A stretch of DNA of 64,000 nucleotides from Paraburkholderia diazotrophica (GTDB taxonomy: Bacteria > Pseudomonadota > Gammaproteobacteria > Burkholderiales > Burkholderiaceae). Under the pieces are notes generated by a model. It did not search any database. It worked only from the letters and a program-made list of their open reading frames with translations, and had not been told where the DNA came from. The position numbers and the translations under genes are program-made. The stretch covers positions 1-64,000 of the forward strand of contig NZ_FNYE01000009.1 in assembly GCF_900108945.1 (NCBI RefSeq), given 5' to 3'. Of the stretch, positions 34,992-44,540 are shown in pieces (position 1 is the first letter of the stretch; each line of letters starts with the position of its first letter).

Positions 34992-35141
34992 TTTCGAATA
35001 TTCGCCTGTCACGCAGGCCTAAATGCGGTTTTGTAAGATTTGAAATGCGCGGTTACCAACTGCATAAGTTATTTCATCGACGCCTGCTTAAGATGATCTC
35101 CAGAAACCCGTCAAACGGAAAACGGGAAAACGGAGAGTCTC

Positions 35142-35456
35142 ATGAAACGCTCAGCACTTGTGTTGTTGCTAATCGGTAGTCTGTCGGTGGCCCAGCAGGC
35201 ATCGGCGCACGGGCGCGGTGGCTGGGGCCATGGTCACGGCGGCGGCAATGATGGCGCGATCGTGGGCGCGCTCATCGGGGGCGCGGTGCTCGGCGCGCTC
35301 GTGACCTCGATTGCGGCTGCCCAGCCCGCCTACGCACAACCGGTCTATCAGCAACCAGCCTATGCGCAACCGGTTTATACGCAACCGCCGCCATCCGCTT
35401 GCTACGACAGCTATCAACGCGCTTATGTGCCTTGTCAGGGCGGCTACGGGTATTGA
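35142..35456 (+). CDS. Small secreted Gly-rich/Tyr-Gln-Pro repeat protein
   Basis: 104 residues with a clear signal peptide (KRSALVLLLIGSLSVAQQASA), then HGRGGWGHGHGGG, a hydrophobic glycine-zipper-like stretch IVGALIGGAVLGALV, and imperfect repeats of PAYAQPVYQQ. Two Cys near the end. Envelope protein of unknown function; such glycine-zipper proteins are common in Burkholderiaceae. Confidence 0.75.
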   Translation: MKRSALVLLLIGSLSVAQQASAHGRGGWGHGHGGGNDGAIVGALIGGAVLGALVTSIAAAQPAYAQPVYQQPAYAQPVYTQPPPSACYDSYQRAYVPCQGGYGY

Positions 35457-35606
35457 TTGCGGATGAACTCGCCAGCGGTCATCACGGCAGGTTAAACGCG
35501 GCCTTGAAATTATTCTTGTGAATATCCAGACTGCACCTTGGCCGACAGTACGCGATCGCCGACTTCGCCTGAACCTGTCGTTCATAAACAGTCGCGTTGT
35601 TCGACA

Positions 35607-35630
35607 CAGCCCGCGCGAGATCGCGGGCTG
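35607..35630. terminator. Bidirectional hairpin between convergent genes
   Basis: CAGCCCGCG (35607-35615), 6-base loop, CGCGGGCTG (35622-35630). Perfect 9-bp stem between the secreted protein gene and the phosphatase gene. Confidence 0.55.
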
Positions 35631-35667
35631 CGCATGATCGTACTCGTAGGCGTCTGATCGGATTCAA

Positions 35668-37371
35668 TCAGCGTCGGCGGGGCTTCTCACACACAACGGT
35701 CTCGAAGAGTTCATACGTCTGCGTCGGCGTCTTGTCTGCACCGGGTGCGTGGTAGTACTTCATCGTGATCGTGGTCTTGCCGCCGTGCTGGCCCGGATCG
35801 TAATCGAACACGGCGATGCCGTAGCCCGTGCCTGTGTCGCGCTGCGCGGACCAGATCGCATCTTCGAGCGCGTCGGCGTTTGCGCGCGTGAAGGTGCCCG
35901 CCGAAGTACCCTGTATCGGCCGATTGGGCTTCGTGAACACTTTCGCTTGCGGATTGCCGTTACCGGTATCGACACCGTACACATCGAGCGGCGCGCTCGT
36001 GCCGCCGCCGCCGAGAATCAGGTGGATCGTGCCATGGCTCGTATCGAACGTATTGCCGCTGCTCGCATGCGGATGGATAGCAGGCTTCGGTTGTAACGTA
36101 TCGACTTTCTCGCCTGTCTTCGCGTCGATGCCCGCGTGATGGTTGCAGCCGCGCACGGGGTAGCTGCGCTCATAGTCGTGATCGTGGCCGCACAGCACGA
36201 GGTCGACGCCATAGCGATCGAAGAGCGGCAGCCACGCTTCGCGGATGCCTTTGTCCGAACCGTTGCCCGTGCTCGACGAGCTCAACGCGTCCTGGTGCAT
36301 CTGCACGATGATCCAGTCGATGTCGTCATCGTCGGCGGCGTGGCGCAGCGTCTTTTCGAGCCAGCGGGTCTGCTCGCCGTTGCTGTAGCCGCGAATATAG
36401 AACGACGTGCCTGGCTGAATCGCGGGGTTGCCCGTGCTCGCGGCAGGCACGAGCGGGCTCGGTCCGGCGACGAAAGCAGCGCCGTCCTGATAGATCACAT
36501 CGTCTGCATCCAGCGAGATGAACAGCACCGAGCTGACGCGGAAGCTGTACCAGCGGCCCGGAAAGCGCGTGCCGTTGTTAGGCAGCGTGTAGCGCGTCAG
36601 ATACGAATCGAAGCCTTGCGCGCCGTTGTGAAATTCGACTTCGTGATTGCCGGGACACGGCATCCACGGACGATTCGCCGCCGATGTCTGCGCGTTGTTG
36701 GCGAAGTCGCGCCACACTTCCGGCTGCTGCGCCGGGTTCAGGTTCGCGTAGCACAGGTCGCCATTCAGCAGATGAAAGAGCGGCTGGAAGCGCTCGACGG
36801 CTTGCACGGCAAAGCGGCTTTGCGGCGACGACAGCACCCAGCCGGTGTTGGGCGTCGCGAGATCGCCGTAGCTCGTGAAGCGGAACGGCGCGCGGCCGCG
36901 CGGCGCCGTCGCGAACGTCGCAGAAAAGGGCGTGCCCGAGTTGCTGTCGTTGTCCGCCGTTACTTCGTATTGGTACGTCGTCGCGGCATGAAGTCCATGC
37001 AGACGCGCGTGATACGTGAACACCACTTCGCCGTTCAGGCCGTCGGTGTACGTGCGCTGAACGGCATGTATCGTCTCTTTCTTTTCGCCCGATGCACCGA
37101 AGCGCACGCGCGGATTCGCAGCAGCCGCCGCCGATCCCCACGAGACCACGACTTCACCCGTGGGGTCTTCGCCCCAGGTCAGATGGATCTGTTCCGGCGT
37201 GCCGTCGGGTGCCGACGGCGCCGCTTTGGCGGGGCCTGCAAACGTGCCCGCTGCCGTCGCGAATCCGGATGCGCCCGCGAGCTTCAGAAAGCCCCGGCGC
37301 GAAAACGTGGTTGACGGGTTGGCAGCCTGCTCGGCCGGCGATGCATCATCGGGGGTGTTCTTGTTCGACAT
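35668..37371 (-). CDS. Tat-exported purple acid phosphatase/metallophosphoesterase
   Basis: 567 residues from ATG 37371 (MSNKNTPDD). Twin-arginine signal STFSRRGFLKLAGASGF near residues 22-38. An N-terminal fibronectin-like purple acid phosphatase domain (IHLTWGEDPTGEVVVSW) precedes the metallophosphatase domain: YGDLA, LLNGDLCYAN, CPGNHE, VQMHQDA and LCGHDHDYERSYPV, the metal ligands of PAP enzymes. Acts on phosphoesters outside the cytoplasm. Monocistronic and convergent with the preceding gene. Confidence 0.9.
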   Translation of the reverse strand: MSNKNTPDDASPAEQAANPSTTFSRRGFLKLAGASGFATAAGTFAGPAKAAPSAPDGTPEQIHLTWGEDPTGEVVVSWGSAAAAANPRVRFGASGEKKETIHAVQRTYTDGLNGEVVFTYHARLHGLHAATTYQYEVTADNDSNSGTPFSATFATAPRGRAPFRFTSYGDLATPNTGWVLSSPQSRFAVQAVERFQPLFHLLNGDLCYANLNPAQQPEVWRDFANNAQTSAANRPWMPCPGNHEVEFHNGAQGFDSYLTRYTLPNNGTRFPGRWYSFRVSSVLFISLDADDVIYQDGAAFVAGPSPLVPAASTGNPAIQPGTSFYIRGYSNGEQTRWLEKTLRHAADDDDIDWIIVQMHQDALSSSSTGNGSDKGIREAWLPLFDRYGVDLVLCGHDHDYERSYPVRGCNHHAGIDAKTGEKVDTLQPKPAIHPHASSGNTFDTSHGTIHLILGGGGTSAPLDVYGVDTGNGNPQAKVFTKPNRPIQGTSAGTFTRANADALEDAIWSAQRDTGTGYGIAVFDYDPGQHGGKTTITMKYYHAPGADKTPTQTYELFETVVCEKPRRR

Positions 37372-37780
37372 GTCGGTTGTTCTCGCGGTGGAAGGCAGAC
37401 GACGCAGAAAACGCAGAGGGGCGGGCGCGTCGGCGCGGGTAAGGAACGGGAATGCAGTGTGATTCCGGGCAACACGATATTCCGAACTGGTTACCCCGCT
37501 ATGACAACGTTTGCGGCGCGCATGCCGTCGTTTATCAGCGGAATCCACACGCGTATGCGTAGCCGCGATGATGTGATAGACGATCAGGCACGCGTTGTTT
37601 TCATGCTGTCGCGCAGCGCAATCGGATCGGCGAAGTGTTGTATCGACGCACGCCCGTTACAGTTCGCCCCATCTGCGCGGTGCAACGCGAGCGGAATTCA
37701 CGTTTGCTTACACACATACACAGATTCCCGATTGCGGTTTGCATATAGTCGCTCCCGAGATCAGAAGCCAGGAGTGAACG
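37372..37780. other. Intergenic region, nothing recognised
   Basis: About 400 bp between divergent genes (phosphatase leftward, small ORFs rightward). No gene or clear promoter was identified. A ribosome site AGGAG (37770-37774) ends it. Confidence 0.4.
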
Positions 37781-37849
37781 ATGAAAGCAACACTCGCATG
37801 GACGATGTTCGGGCGCTTGCGTCGAAGCGCACTTGCCGGGCGCAATTGA
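37781..37849 (+). CDS. Possible 22-codon leader peptide
   Basis: ATG 37781 follows AGGAGTGAACG, a better ribosome site than that of the next gene. The peptide starts MKATLAWTMFGRLRRS and is Arg-rich; its TGA (37847-37849) is 2 bases from ATG 37852, an arrangement suited to translational coupling. No homologue recognised; it may be chance. Confidence 0.35.
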   Translation: MKATLAWTMFGRLRRSALAGRN

Positions 37850-37851
37850 TC

Positions 37852-38157
37852 ATGGCCACTTCATACGAACATCTGCACGACGGGGACGCAATCGTTAGCG
37901 TGGAGGAGCAACCGTCGTCGAAGGGCACGTGCGTGACCGTGCATCTGAACGGCAAGTCGATGTCCGCTGAGTTCAGCGAGCTGACGGGGCAATTGTGTCT
38001 GCGCGAAAACGGCGCGATGGTGCAGGAGTGGTTTCCGCCGCATTCGTGGTTCGCGATTGCATCGGTGGCGGGCGCCAGTAGATGGGGCACGCAGCCGAGT
38101 GCGGAAGATCTGCATGCGCTTATTCGCAACGAGATGTTGACGAGGCGGGTTGGCTAA
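37852..38157 (+). CDS. Hypothetical protein, 101 aa
   Basis: MATSYEHLHDGDAIVSVEEQ start; contains TCVTVHLNGKSMSAEFSELTGQLCLRENG, a beta-rich segment, and a C-terminal SAEDLHALIRNEML helix. Function not recognised. ATG 37852 lacks its own good ribosome site and seems coupled to the 22-codon frame before it. Confidence 0.55.
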   Translation: MATSYEHLHDGDAIVSVEEQPSSKGTCVTVHLNGKSMSAEFSELTGQLCLRENGAMVQEWFPPHSWFAIASVAGASRWGTQPSAEDLHALIRNEMLTRRVG

Positions 38158-38172
38158 TCAGGCGGCCTGATT
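38156..38172. terminator. Short hairpin between convergent genes
   Basis: AATCAGG (38156-38162), 3-base loop, CCTGATT (38166-38172), overlapping the end of the 37852 gene. No U-run beyond TT. Confidence 0.35.
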
Positions 38173-38225
38173 CGAAGGCGCATTGCGTGTGGCGGCTAAT
38201 GCAACAGTCCGTCACCGGTTCCGCA

Positions 38226-39032
38226 CTAGCCCGCGCCCAGCCACAAGAGCACCTGCTGCCAGCGTTCGCCCGTCATTGCATCAAACCAGTCGTCGTGGTT
38301 CGCATCCGTCAACAGCATCAGACGAGCGCCCCGATGCGCGCTCGCGAGCCCGCGGGCGTGCGCGACGGGGATCAGCGTGTCCTTTTGCGCGCCGATCACG
38401 ACGACGGGGCCCGTATACCGCGCGAGCGCATCGATCGAATCGAACGGTTCGTGCAGCATCCAGCGTACGGGAAAGATCCATAGCGTCTGTGCTGCGACGC
38501 TTGCGAGCGTATCCCATGGCGTAATGAGCACGACGCCCGCGACTGTCGATTCATTGCCTCGAATGGCCTGCGTGGCCATCCCCGCGCCCAGCGATTCGCC
38601 TACCAGATAGACATGCCCATTCCATTGCTCGCGGACTGCCGCGAGCGCGTCTCGCGATGCGTTCAGCGCGGCCTTCATCGTGCGCGAGCCCTCGCGCTTG
38701 CCGTGACCCGGATACTCGGCCAGCACCACGCGATAGCCTGCACGCAAGAAGATCTCGGCGAGCGGCAGCTTGTTCTCCGCCGATTCCGCATTGCCGTGAT
38801 AGATGACGAACGTGCCGCGCGGCGTGCCGATAACAGGTGTCGCGACATAGCCTGCATATTGACCGCTCGCGTGCCACGGCTCGACGTCGTAGCCCGCATG
38901 ATGTCTCGTCGGCGGCTCGGCGTCATACAGCGTGGCGGGCAGCAGCATCCTGTCCTGCATGAAGTACAGCGCGATCAGCGCGATCACGTACGCGGCCAGC
39001 GCGAGTCGAATACATAGAACGAGCAGAGGCAT
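38226..39032 (-). CDS. Alpha/beta hydrolase with N-terminal membrane anchor
   Basis: 268 residues. One N-terminal hydrophobic helix (LVLCIRLALAAYVIALIALYF), then a serine hydrolase domain: oxyanion IYHGNAES, nucleophile elbow VGESLGAG, ALVHITP-like VVLITPWDTL, acidic VIGAQKDTLIP and the late TDANHDDW His. This resembles the BEM46/ABHD13-type family. Substrate unknown. It follows the glutamine synthetase gene by 6 bp on the same strand. Confidence 0.85.
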   Translation of the reverse strand: MPLLVLCIRLALAAYVIALIALYFMQDRMLLPATLYDAEPPTRHHAGYDVEPWHASGQYAGYVATPVIGTPRGTFVIYHGNAESAENKLPLAEIFLRAGYRVVLAEYPGHGKREGSRTMKAALNASRDALAAVREQWNGHVYLVGESLGAGMATQAIRGNESTVAGVVLITPWDTLASVAAQTLWIFPVRWMLHEPFDSIDALARYTGPVVVIGAQKDTLIPVAHARGLASAHRGARLMLLTDANHDDWFDAMTGERWQQVLLWLGAG

Positions 39033-39038
39033 CGACCA

Positions 39039-40544
39039 CTACACGTCGAAGTACAAATAGAACTCCCACGGATGTGGCCGCAACCGGATGCTGTCGATCT
39101 CTCTCGCGCGCTTGTACGTCAGCCACGCGTCGATCACATCGTCGGTGAAGACATCGCCTTTGCGCAGGAACGCGTGATCCATTTCGAGCGCGGCGAGCGA
39201 TGCATCGAGCGACCCCGGCACCTGCCGAACCTTGCGCGCCTCTTCAGGCGGCAGATCGTAGATGTTGCGATCGAGCGGCTCGCCGGGGTCCATCTTGTTC
39301 TCGATGCCGTCGAGTCCCGCCATCAGCATCGCGGCAAACGCGAGATAGGCATTCGCCGACGGATCGGGGCAGCGGAACTCGACGCGCCGCGCATTCGGCG
39401 AATCCGAGTACATCGGAATGCGGGCCGCGGCCGAGCGGTTACGCTGTGACATCGCGAGATTCACAGGCGCTTCGTAGCCCGGCACGAGCCGCTTATACGA
39501 GTTGGTCGTCGGCGCGCAGAAGGCCATCAGCGCAGGTGCATGCTGAAGCAGGCCGCCGATATACCAGCGGCACAGCTCGGACGTGAGCGCCCAGCCTTGC
39601 GCGTCGTAGAAGAGATTTTCGTTGTCGCGCCACAGGCTCTGGTGACAATGCATGCCGCTCGCGTTGTCGGCGAAGAGCGGCTTGGGCATGAACGTCGCCA
39701 CCTTGCCATAGCGCCGCGCGATGTTCTTGCAGATGTACTTGTAGATCATTACGTTGTCGGCCATGCGCGTGAGCGTCGCAAAGCGCATGTCGATTTCGTT
39801 CTGTCCCGCCGTCGCGACTTCATGATGATGCACCTCGACCTGCACGCCGACCTGTTGCAGCGTGAGCGCGATGTCGCTGCGGATATCCTGCAGCGTGTCG
39901 TGCGGCGGCGTCGGGAAGTAGCCTTCCTTGTAGCGCGGCTTGTAGCCGAGATTGCCGCCGCCGTAAGCGCCCTCGTCGCGGCCCGTGTTCCAGTCGCCTT
40001 CCGCCGATTCGACGTAGTAGTACCCGCTGTGCTGATCCTGGCCGAAGCGGATCGAATCGAAAATGAAGAACTCCAGCTCAGGGCCGAAATAGCAGGTCGT
40101 CGCGATACCCGTTTGCCGCAGATAGTTCTCGGCCTTCTTCGCGATGTAACGCGGATCGCGCGAATAGGGCTGTCTGAGCACGGGGTCCACGACGTCGCAG
40201 ATCACCGAAAGCGTGGGCGTGTCGCACATGGGATCGACGAAGGCCGTCGACGGATCGGGCCGCAACAGCATGTCCGATTCGTGAATCTCCTGAAAGCCGC
40301 GAATCGAAGAGCCGTCGAAGCCGATACCGGCTTCGAACAGACCGTCGTGAACTTCGGGAAGCGTGATCGAGAAGTGCTGCCACAGTCCGGGCAGATCGGT
40401 GAATTTCAGATCGACGATCTGAACCTCGTGCTGCCTGATCAGATCGATCACGGCGTCGGCGCTGTCGGGCCGCGTGACCCGATAGCTGCCTGCGTCGACC
40501 GACACGCCAACGGACGATCCAGACTTGTCTTTCTTGCTGGCCAT
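39039..40544 (-). CDS. glnA: Type I glutamine synthetase
   Basis: 501 residues with an N-terminal Ser/Lys extension of about 20 residues. GS motifs: [69 protein letters not shown] and [18 protein letters not shown]. The adenylylation loop NIYDLPPEE is present with Tyr429, so GlnE-type control is possible. It makes glutamine from glutamate and ammonia. Its neighbours (hydrolase, small protein) carry no ntrBC, so this may be a secondary glutamine synthetase copy. Confidence 0.93.
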   Translation of the reverse strand: MASKKDKSGSSVGVSVDAGSYRVTRPDSADAVIDLIRQHEVQIVDLKFTDLPGLWQHFSITLPEVHDGLFEAGIGFDGSSIRGFQEIHESDMLLRPDPSTAFVDPMCDTPTLSVICDVVDPVLRQPYSRDPRYIAKKAENYLRQTGIATTCYFGPELEFFIFDSIRFGQDQHSGYYYVESAEGDWNTGRDEGAYGGGNLGYKPRYKEGYFPTPPHDTLQDIRSDIALTLQQVGVQVEVHHHEVATAGQNEIDMRFATLTRMADNVMIYKYICKNIARRYGKVATFMPKPLFADNASGMHCHQSLWRDNENLFYDAQGWALTSELCRWYIGGLLQHAPALMAFCAPTTNSYKRLVPGYEAPVNLAMSQRNRSAAARIPMYSDSPNARRVEFRCPDPSANAYLAFAAMLMAGLDGIENKMDPGEPLDRNIYDLPPEEARKVRQVPGSLDASLAALEMDHAFLRKGDVFTDDVIDAWLTYKRAREIDSIRLRPHPWEFYLYFDV

Positions 40545-40608
40545 GGGATGCTCCTTGTGCGGCGCCTGGCCGGTGATGCTGGCCCCGTGCTGAAGGGCCG
40601 ATGAACGG

Positions 40609-40824
40609 CTACGCGTGCGCCTGACGGTCCTGCTCGAGCGCTTTCAGGCGCGCGTCGCCGGCGTCTTTCGCGGCGGCGCGGGTCGTGTATTTCTCGTCGG
40701 AGACGAGCGCGCGCTTCACCTCGCGCGCAGCGAAGTCGACGAGTGCGATGACCCAGACATAATCGCCTGCCTGTTCAGCCGTTTGTACGAAGGCGTGCAT
40801 GTCGCCTCTTTCGTCCGCTTTCAT
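40609..40824 (-). CDS. Small hypothetical protein, 71 aa
   Basis: ATG 40824 preceded by the strong site GGAGGTCACA. The sequence is acidic/basic with a beta strand [21 protein letters not shown] and a C-terminal helix [19 protein letters not shown]. No family recognised. Upstream of and co-oriented with glnA (64-bp gap), probably in the same transcript. Confidence 0.65.
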   Translation of the reverse strand: MKADERGDMHAFVQTAEQAGDYVWVIALVDFAAREVKRALVSDEKYTTRAAAKDAGDARLKALEQDRQAHA

Positions 40825-41081
40825 TGTGACCTCCACAAAAGGTTCGAATGCAATAGATGGCGCAATCGGACGAGCGGGGTCCGCCACGCGCCTTAATCGA
40901 TTCTAGGCGATGAATCCGCGCTGTACGAATGCACGTAACCGCGTACGAAAAAGCGCGCCGGAAGCCCCAAAACCGTGCGCGTCGGCGAAATTGGCAGGCG
41001 TTACCCGGTGGCGTCCCCTCCGGTAATCTGGCTGATGTATGCTGCTGGTTTTTCAGGCAGATTGACAGCGAGAGGGGACAC

Positions 41082-41846
41082 ATGCGGCGCGTGGTATTTA
41101 ATCAGAAGGGCGGTGTCGGCAAATCGACCATCGTGTGCAACCTGGCGGCCATCAGCGCCAGCGAGGGCTTGCGTACGCTCGTCATCGATCTGGACGCGCA
41201 GGGCAATTCGAGCCAGTATTTACTCGGCGCGCGCGCGAACGAGGTGAGCCCGACGGTTGCCGGCTTCTTCGAAACCGCATTGACGTTCAGCTTCAAGCCG
41301 ATCGACGTGACGTCGTTCATTCATCCGACGCCGTTCGAAAATCTCGACATCATGCCCGCGCACGCCGATCTCGACACGCTCCACGGCAAGCTCGAATCGC
41401 GCTACAAGATCTACAAGCTGCGCGATGCGTTGAACGAGCTCGACATGTACGACGCGATCTACATCGATACGCCACCCGCGTTGAATTTCTACACGCGCTC
41501 GGCGTTGATCGCCGTCGAGCGCTGCCTGATTCCGTTCGACTGCGACGACTTTTCGCGCCGCGCACTCTATACGCTGCTCGACAACGTGAAGGAAATCCAG
41601 CAGGACCACAACGATGGGCTGCACGTCGAAGGGATCGTCATCAACCAGTTCCAGCCGCGCGCGAGCCTGCCGCAGCGACTCGTCGATGAGCTCGTCAGCG
41701 AAGGGCTGCCCGTGTTGGGTTCGAGGTTGTCGTCGTCGGTGAAGATCCGCGAATCGCATCAGCATGCAACGCCCGTGATCCATCTCGATCCGCGGCATAA
41801 GTTGGCGCAGGAGTACCTCGCGCTGCATCGCGAGCTGGCGGGCTGA
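41082..41846 (+). CDS. ParA/MinD-family ATPase, orphan
   Basis: 254 residues from ATG 41082 (GAGAGGGG upstream). Deviant Walker A FNQKGGVGKST, switch LVIDLDAQGNSS and IYIDTPPALNFYTRSAL. No parB, parS, mobilisation or flagellar gene is adjacent, so plasmid or chromosome partition cannot be asserted; orphan ParA proteins position many cellular cargos. Single-gene unit facing a convergent hypothetical gene. Confidence 0.88.
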   Translation: MRRVVFNQKGGVGKSTIVCNLAAISASEGLRTLVIDLDAQGNSSQYLLGARANEVSPTVAGFFETALTFSFKPIDVTSFIHPTPFENLDIMPAHADLDTLHGKLESRYKIYKLRDALNELDMYDAIYIDTPPALNFYTRSALIAVERCLIPFDCDDFSRRALYTLLDNVKEIQQDHNDGLHVEGIVINQFQPRASLPQRLVDELVSEGLPVLGSRLSSSVKIRESHQHATPVIHLDPRHKLAQEYLALHRELAG

Positions 41847-41874
41847 GCGGTTGCCTGTGTGCTGTGAACGAACA

Positions 41875-41899
41875 CGCGCGGCGGTCGGCAGGCCGCGCG
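41875..41899. terminator. Hairpin between convergent parA-like and 41907 genes
   Basis: CGCGCGGC (41875-41882), 9-base loop, GCCGCGCG (41892-41899). No U-run. Confidence 0.45.
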
Positions 41900-41906
41900 C
41901 ATGCGT

Positions 41907-42338
41907 TCATGTCGATCCGGAATACGTTTCGATGATCGCGTGATTCAAACCGAAGGCTTTCAACTGCTTTAATGCGCGCTCTGAAACGACGAGGCGCGAA
42001 TCATCGGCGATGCCTAAATCGTCCTTGCCGGCTGCACCCGGCACACATAGCCAGAGAAATTCAGGCAATTCCCGGTCGGGATAAATTTCCTGAAATGAGT
42101 CGCTAACCGTTATTTCAACGGTGCGATATGCCATTCCAGTTGCTCCCATTGCCTGCAATGCATCAGCGGCCTCGCGGGTGATGATCAGTGCCGGGAAGCT
42201 TTCCAGTAGCGCGTCGCCGAGCCAATTGATAATTCGGTAGTGCAATTGCGTGACGTTCGGCGGATACACGCTTGAATCGAGAACGGTATGCTTTCCGAGG
42301 CCGCCAGCCACTTCGGGTTCGACAAAGTAAAACGCCAT
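41907..42338 (-). CDS. Hypothetical protein, possibly immunity-like
   Basis: 143 residues. It reads like small immunity proteins of the Imm11/Imm43/DUF1629 type: a central NWLGDALLESFPALIITREAADAL and an ending RLVVSERALKQLKAFGLNHAII. This is a resemblance only. The gene is more AT-rich than its neighbours, with codons such as aaa, tta and att, and no toxin gene is adjacent. It may be an acquired orphan. Confidence 0.45.
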   Translation of the reverse strand: MAFYFVEPEVAGGLGKHTVLDSSVYPPNVTQLHYRIINWLGDALLESFPALIITREAADALQAMGATGMAYRTVEITVSDSFQEIYPDRELPEFLWLCVPGAAGKDDLGIADDSRLVVSERALKQLKAFGLNHAIIETYSGST

Positions 42339-42420
42339 ATGACATTCGAGATCGGCTGATCGCTAGTTTGGCTCAATGCCCCGTTTATAGCATACCGGCG
42401 ATCAATTTATTCTCTCGATG

Positions 42421-42441
42421 AAAAAGCCGCCGAAAGCGGCT
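42421..42441 (-). terminator. Rho-independent terminator of the quinone reductase gene
   Basis: Minus strand: AGCCGC, loop TTTCG, GCGGCT, then TTTT. It lies about 85 bp past the stop at 42527. Confidence 0.7.
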
Positions 42442-42526
42442 GTCATGCGTTTCAATGTAATTTACGCATCAAGCATAAAATCCGAGTGACCGCTGTAGAT
42501 ATGAGCGCAATGCTTTTGCGTCGCCG

Positions 42527-43303
42527 TCATCCAATGTGGGCGGCGAAGCCCGATTGTTCCGGCGCAATGTCGGCGCGCAGCGTGAGTGCCGGAATCTCGT
42601 ATGCTCCGGCGTTTTGCGGCCGGAACCGAATGGGCGTCGTGGTCCACAGACTGTCCAGCCGGTTGGCGAGGGCTTCACAGGTATCCGCGTACCTTGTTTC
42701 ATCCATGCGGCTCGTCCGATAAATCACGAATGGCGGCAGCACGTCGAAGCCGGGGTAGTACAGAATCCCATGGTGGATGGGAAAAAGAATGTCGTCGATC
42801 GGGCCGTTGATGCCTCGCGAGCCGTAATGCGATTCCCAGCCGCCTGCCGTGACCAGCAACATCGCGCGCTTGCCCGCCAGCGTGCCATCCCCATAGCGGT
42901 CGCCCCAGCGGGTGTCCGAATGCTCGCCCACGCCATACGCGAAACCGTACGCAAATACGCGCTCCACCCAGCCTTTCAGAATGGCGGGCATCGAGAACCA
43001 CCAGAGCGGGAATTGCAGAATCACGGCGTCCGCCCACAGCAGCTTTTGCTGTTCCCGTGCGATATCTTCGCTTTGCAGGCCGCTTTCAAACGCATGTTTC
43101 GAATCGGCGCTCGGATCGAAGCGTGCGTTGTCGCTTCGCTCGATGCTGTCGTTGGCGTCGAGCGACGCTTTCCACTTCATCGCGTACAGGTCCGATACCT
43201 GCACGACATGTCCCGCGCTCTCAAGACGTTCGACCGAAAAGTCCTTCAGCGAACCGTTCAATGATCGCGGCTCGGGATGTGCGTAGACGAGCAGAACTTT
43301 CAT
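42527..43303 (-). CDS. NAD(P)H dehydrogenase (quinone), flavodoxin fold
   Basis: 258 residues, ATG 43303 with GGAGGTTGAAAC upstream. MKVLLVYAHPEPRSLNGSL start and LQFPLWWFSMPAILKGWVERVFAYGFAYG are signatures of the NQO1/KefF/MdaB flavodoxin-like family, FMN/FAD enzymes reducing quinones by two electrons. It is divergent from a LysR gene 85 bp away, a common arrangement for inducible quinone reductases. Confidence 0.9.
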   Translation of the reverse strand: MKVLLVYAHPEPRSLNGSLKDFSVERLESAGHVVQVSDLYAMKWKASLDANDSIERSDNARFDPSADSKHAFESGLQSEDIAREQQKLLWADAVILQFPLWWFSMPAILKGWVERVFAYGFAYGVGEHSDTRWGDRYGDGTLAGKRAMLLVTAGGWESHYGSRGINGPIDDILFPIHHGILYYPGFDVLPPFVIYRTSRMDETRYADTCEALANRLDSLWTTTPIRFRPQNAGAYEIPALTLRADIAPEQSGFAAHIG

Positions 43304-43388
43304 GTTTCAACCTCCGTTTTCAGTAGCCAGCAGATTAGGCGCTCGTCAGGTATATTGGAAATGAATTTCTGATATTCCCGGTATTGCC

Positions 43389-44282
43389 ATGAATAATCTC
43401 AGACGGCTGGACCTGAACCTGCTGGTCACGCTCGACGCGTTGCTGTCGGAACACAACGTGACGCGTGCGGCGGAACGCCTGAACTTCTCTCAACCGTCGG
43501 TGAGCGTGCATCTCGCGAAACTGCGGGACATCTTCGGCGATCCGCTGCTGTTGCCGGGGCCGCGCGGCATGCGGCCGACTGCGCGAGCCGACGAACTGCG
43601 CGAACCGTTGCGAGAGGCGCTCGAAGCATTGGAGCGTGTGATGTCGTCGCCGAAGACGTTCGATCCCACCGAGGCCACTCATACGTGGAAAATCGCGGCG
43701 ACCGACTACAGCGAATCGACGGTTCTGCTGTCCGCGTTGAGTACGTTGCGCACAGCGGCGCCGCGCACGCGGCTCTCAGTGGTCGAAATGGTGCCGACGC
43801 GCATCGTCAGACAGGCGGAACAGGGCGAGATCGATCTGGCTTTTCATACCAGCGACGAATCGCCCTCAGGTCTGCATCGCCGCGTGCTATTCGCCGAGCG
43901 CTATGTTCTGGCCGGCCGCGCCGGGCATCCGCGTCTGAACCGGCGTCCGACGCTTGCGCAGTTTTGCAAACTGGAGCACGTGATCGTTTCGCCGGATGGC
44001 GGCGGATTTCGCGGCGTGACGGATGAAGCACTCGCGCAAGTGGGCCTCACGCGGCGGGTCGTGTTGTCCGTGCCGCACTTTCTGTTCATGATGTCGGTGC
44101 TCGCGAGTACCGATCTCGTCGCGATGTTGCCCGCGCGACTCGTGCGCGATACGGGCACGTTGCGAATCGTCGAGCCGCCCGTCGCTGTTCCCGGCTATGA
44201 AATGGCGATGCTTTGGCACGAGCGTTGTCATCGCGACCCGGCGCATCAATGGTTGCGCGAGCACATCGCGAATTCCGTCTGA
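43389..44282 (+). CDS. LysR-family regulator, NodD-like branch
   Basis: 297 residues. RRLDLNLLVTLDALLSEHNVTRAAERLNFSQPSVSVHLAKLRDIFGDPLLL is the winged helix of the NodD/PcpR branch; the effector domain contains EGEIDLAFHT. Divergent from the quinone reductase, likely its activator and sensing a quinone or phenolic compound (inference). Confidence 0.9.
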   Translation: MNNLRRLDLNLLVTLDALLSEHNVTRAAERLNFSQPSVSVHLAKLRDIFGDPLLLPGPRGMRPTARADELREPLREALEALERVMSSPKTFDPTEATHTWKIAATDYSESTVLLSALSTLRTAAPRTRLSVVEMVPTRIVRQAEQGEIDLAFHTSDESPSGLHRRVLFAERYVLAGRAGHPRLNRRPTLAQFCKLEHVIVSPDGGGFRGVTDEALAQVGLTRRVVLSVPHFLFMMSVLASTDLVAMLPARLVRDTGTLRIVEPPVAVPGYEMAMLWHERCHRDPAHQWLREHIANSV

Positions 44283-44540
44283 CACCCGACAGCGTTGTCC
44301 GAATTCAATCGCGAACGGCCGTACGAGAAAAACTGCCGGCGCTATGGCATGTTAGCTGCGGTCGCGGCCATGCCGCTGACGACTGCTTAAAAGCGCTTGT
44401 TTTTGACGCTGGCATAGACTGATGGCCGGCTGATCCGTCGACCAGCATCGTGACGTGCAGATGAAGCGCGTTCATTCCGATGCATGAAGGACGGATCTCG
44501 TCCGAATCAACAACGCAAGTGTTCTCTGGTGGAGATCACC

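Noticed and set aside
41082..41846. ParA as part of a plasmid partition or integrative element
   Set aside because: No ParB, parS, replication, integrase or mobility gene adjacent.
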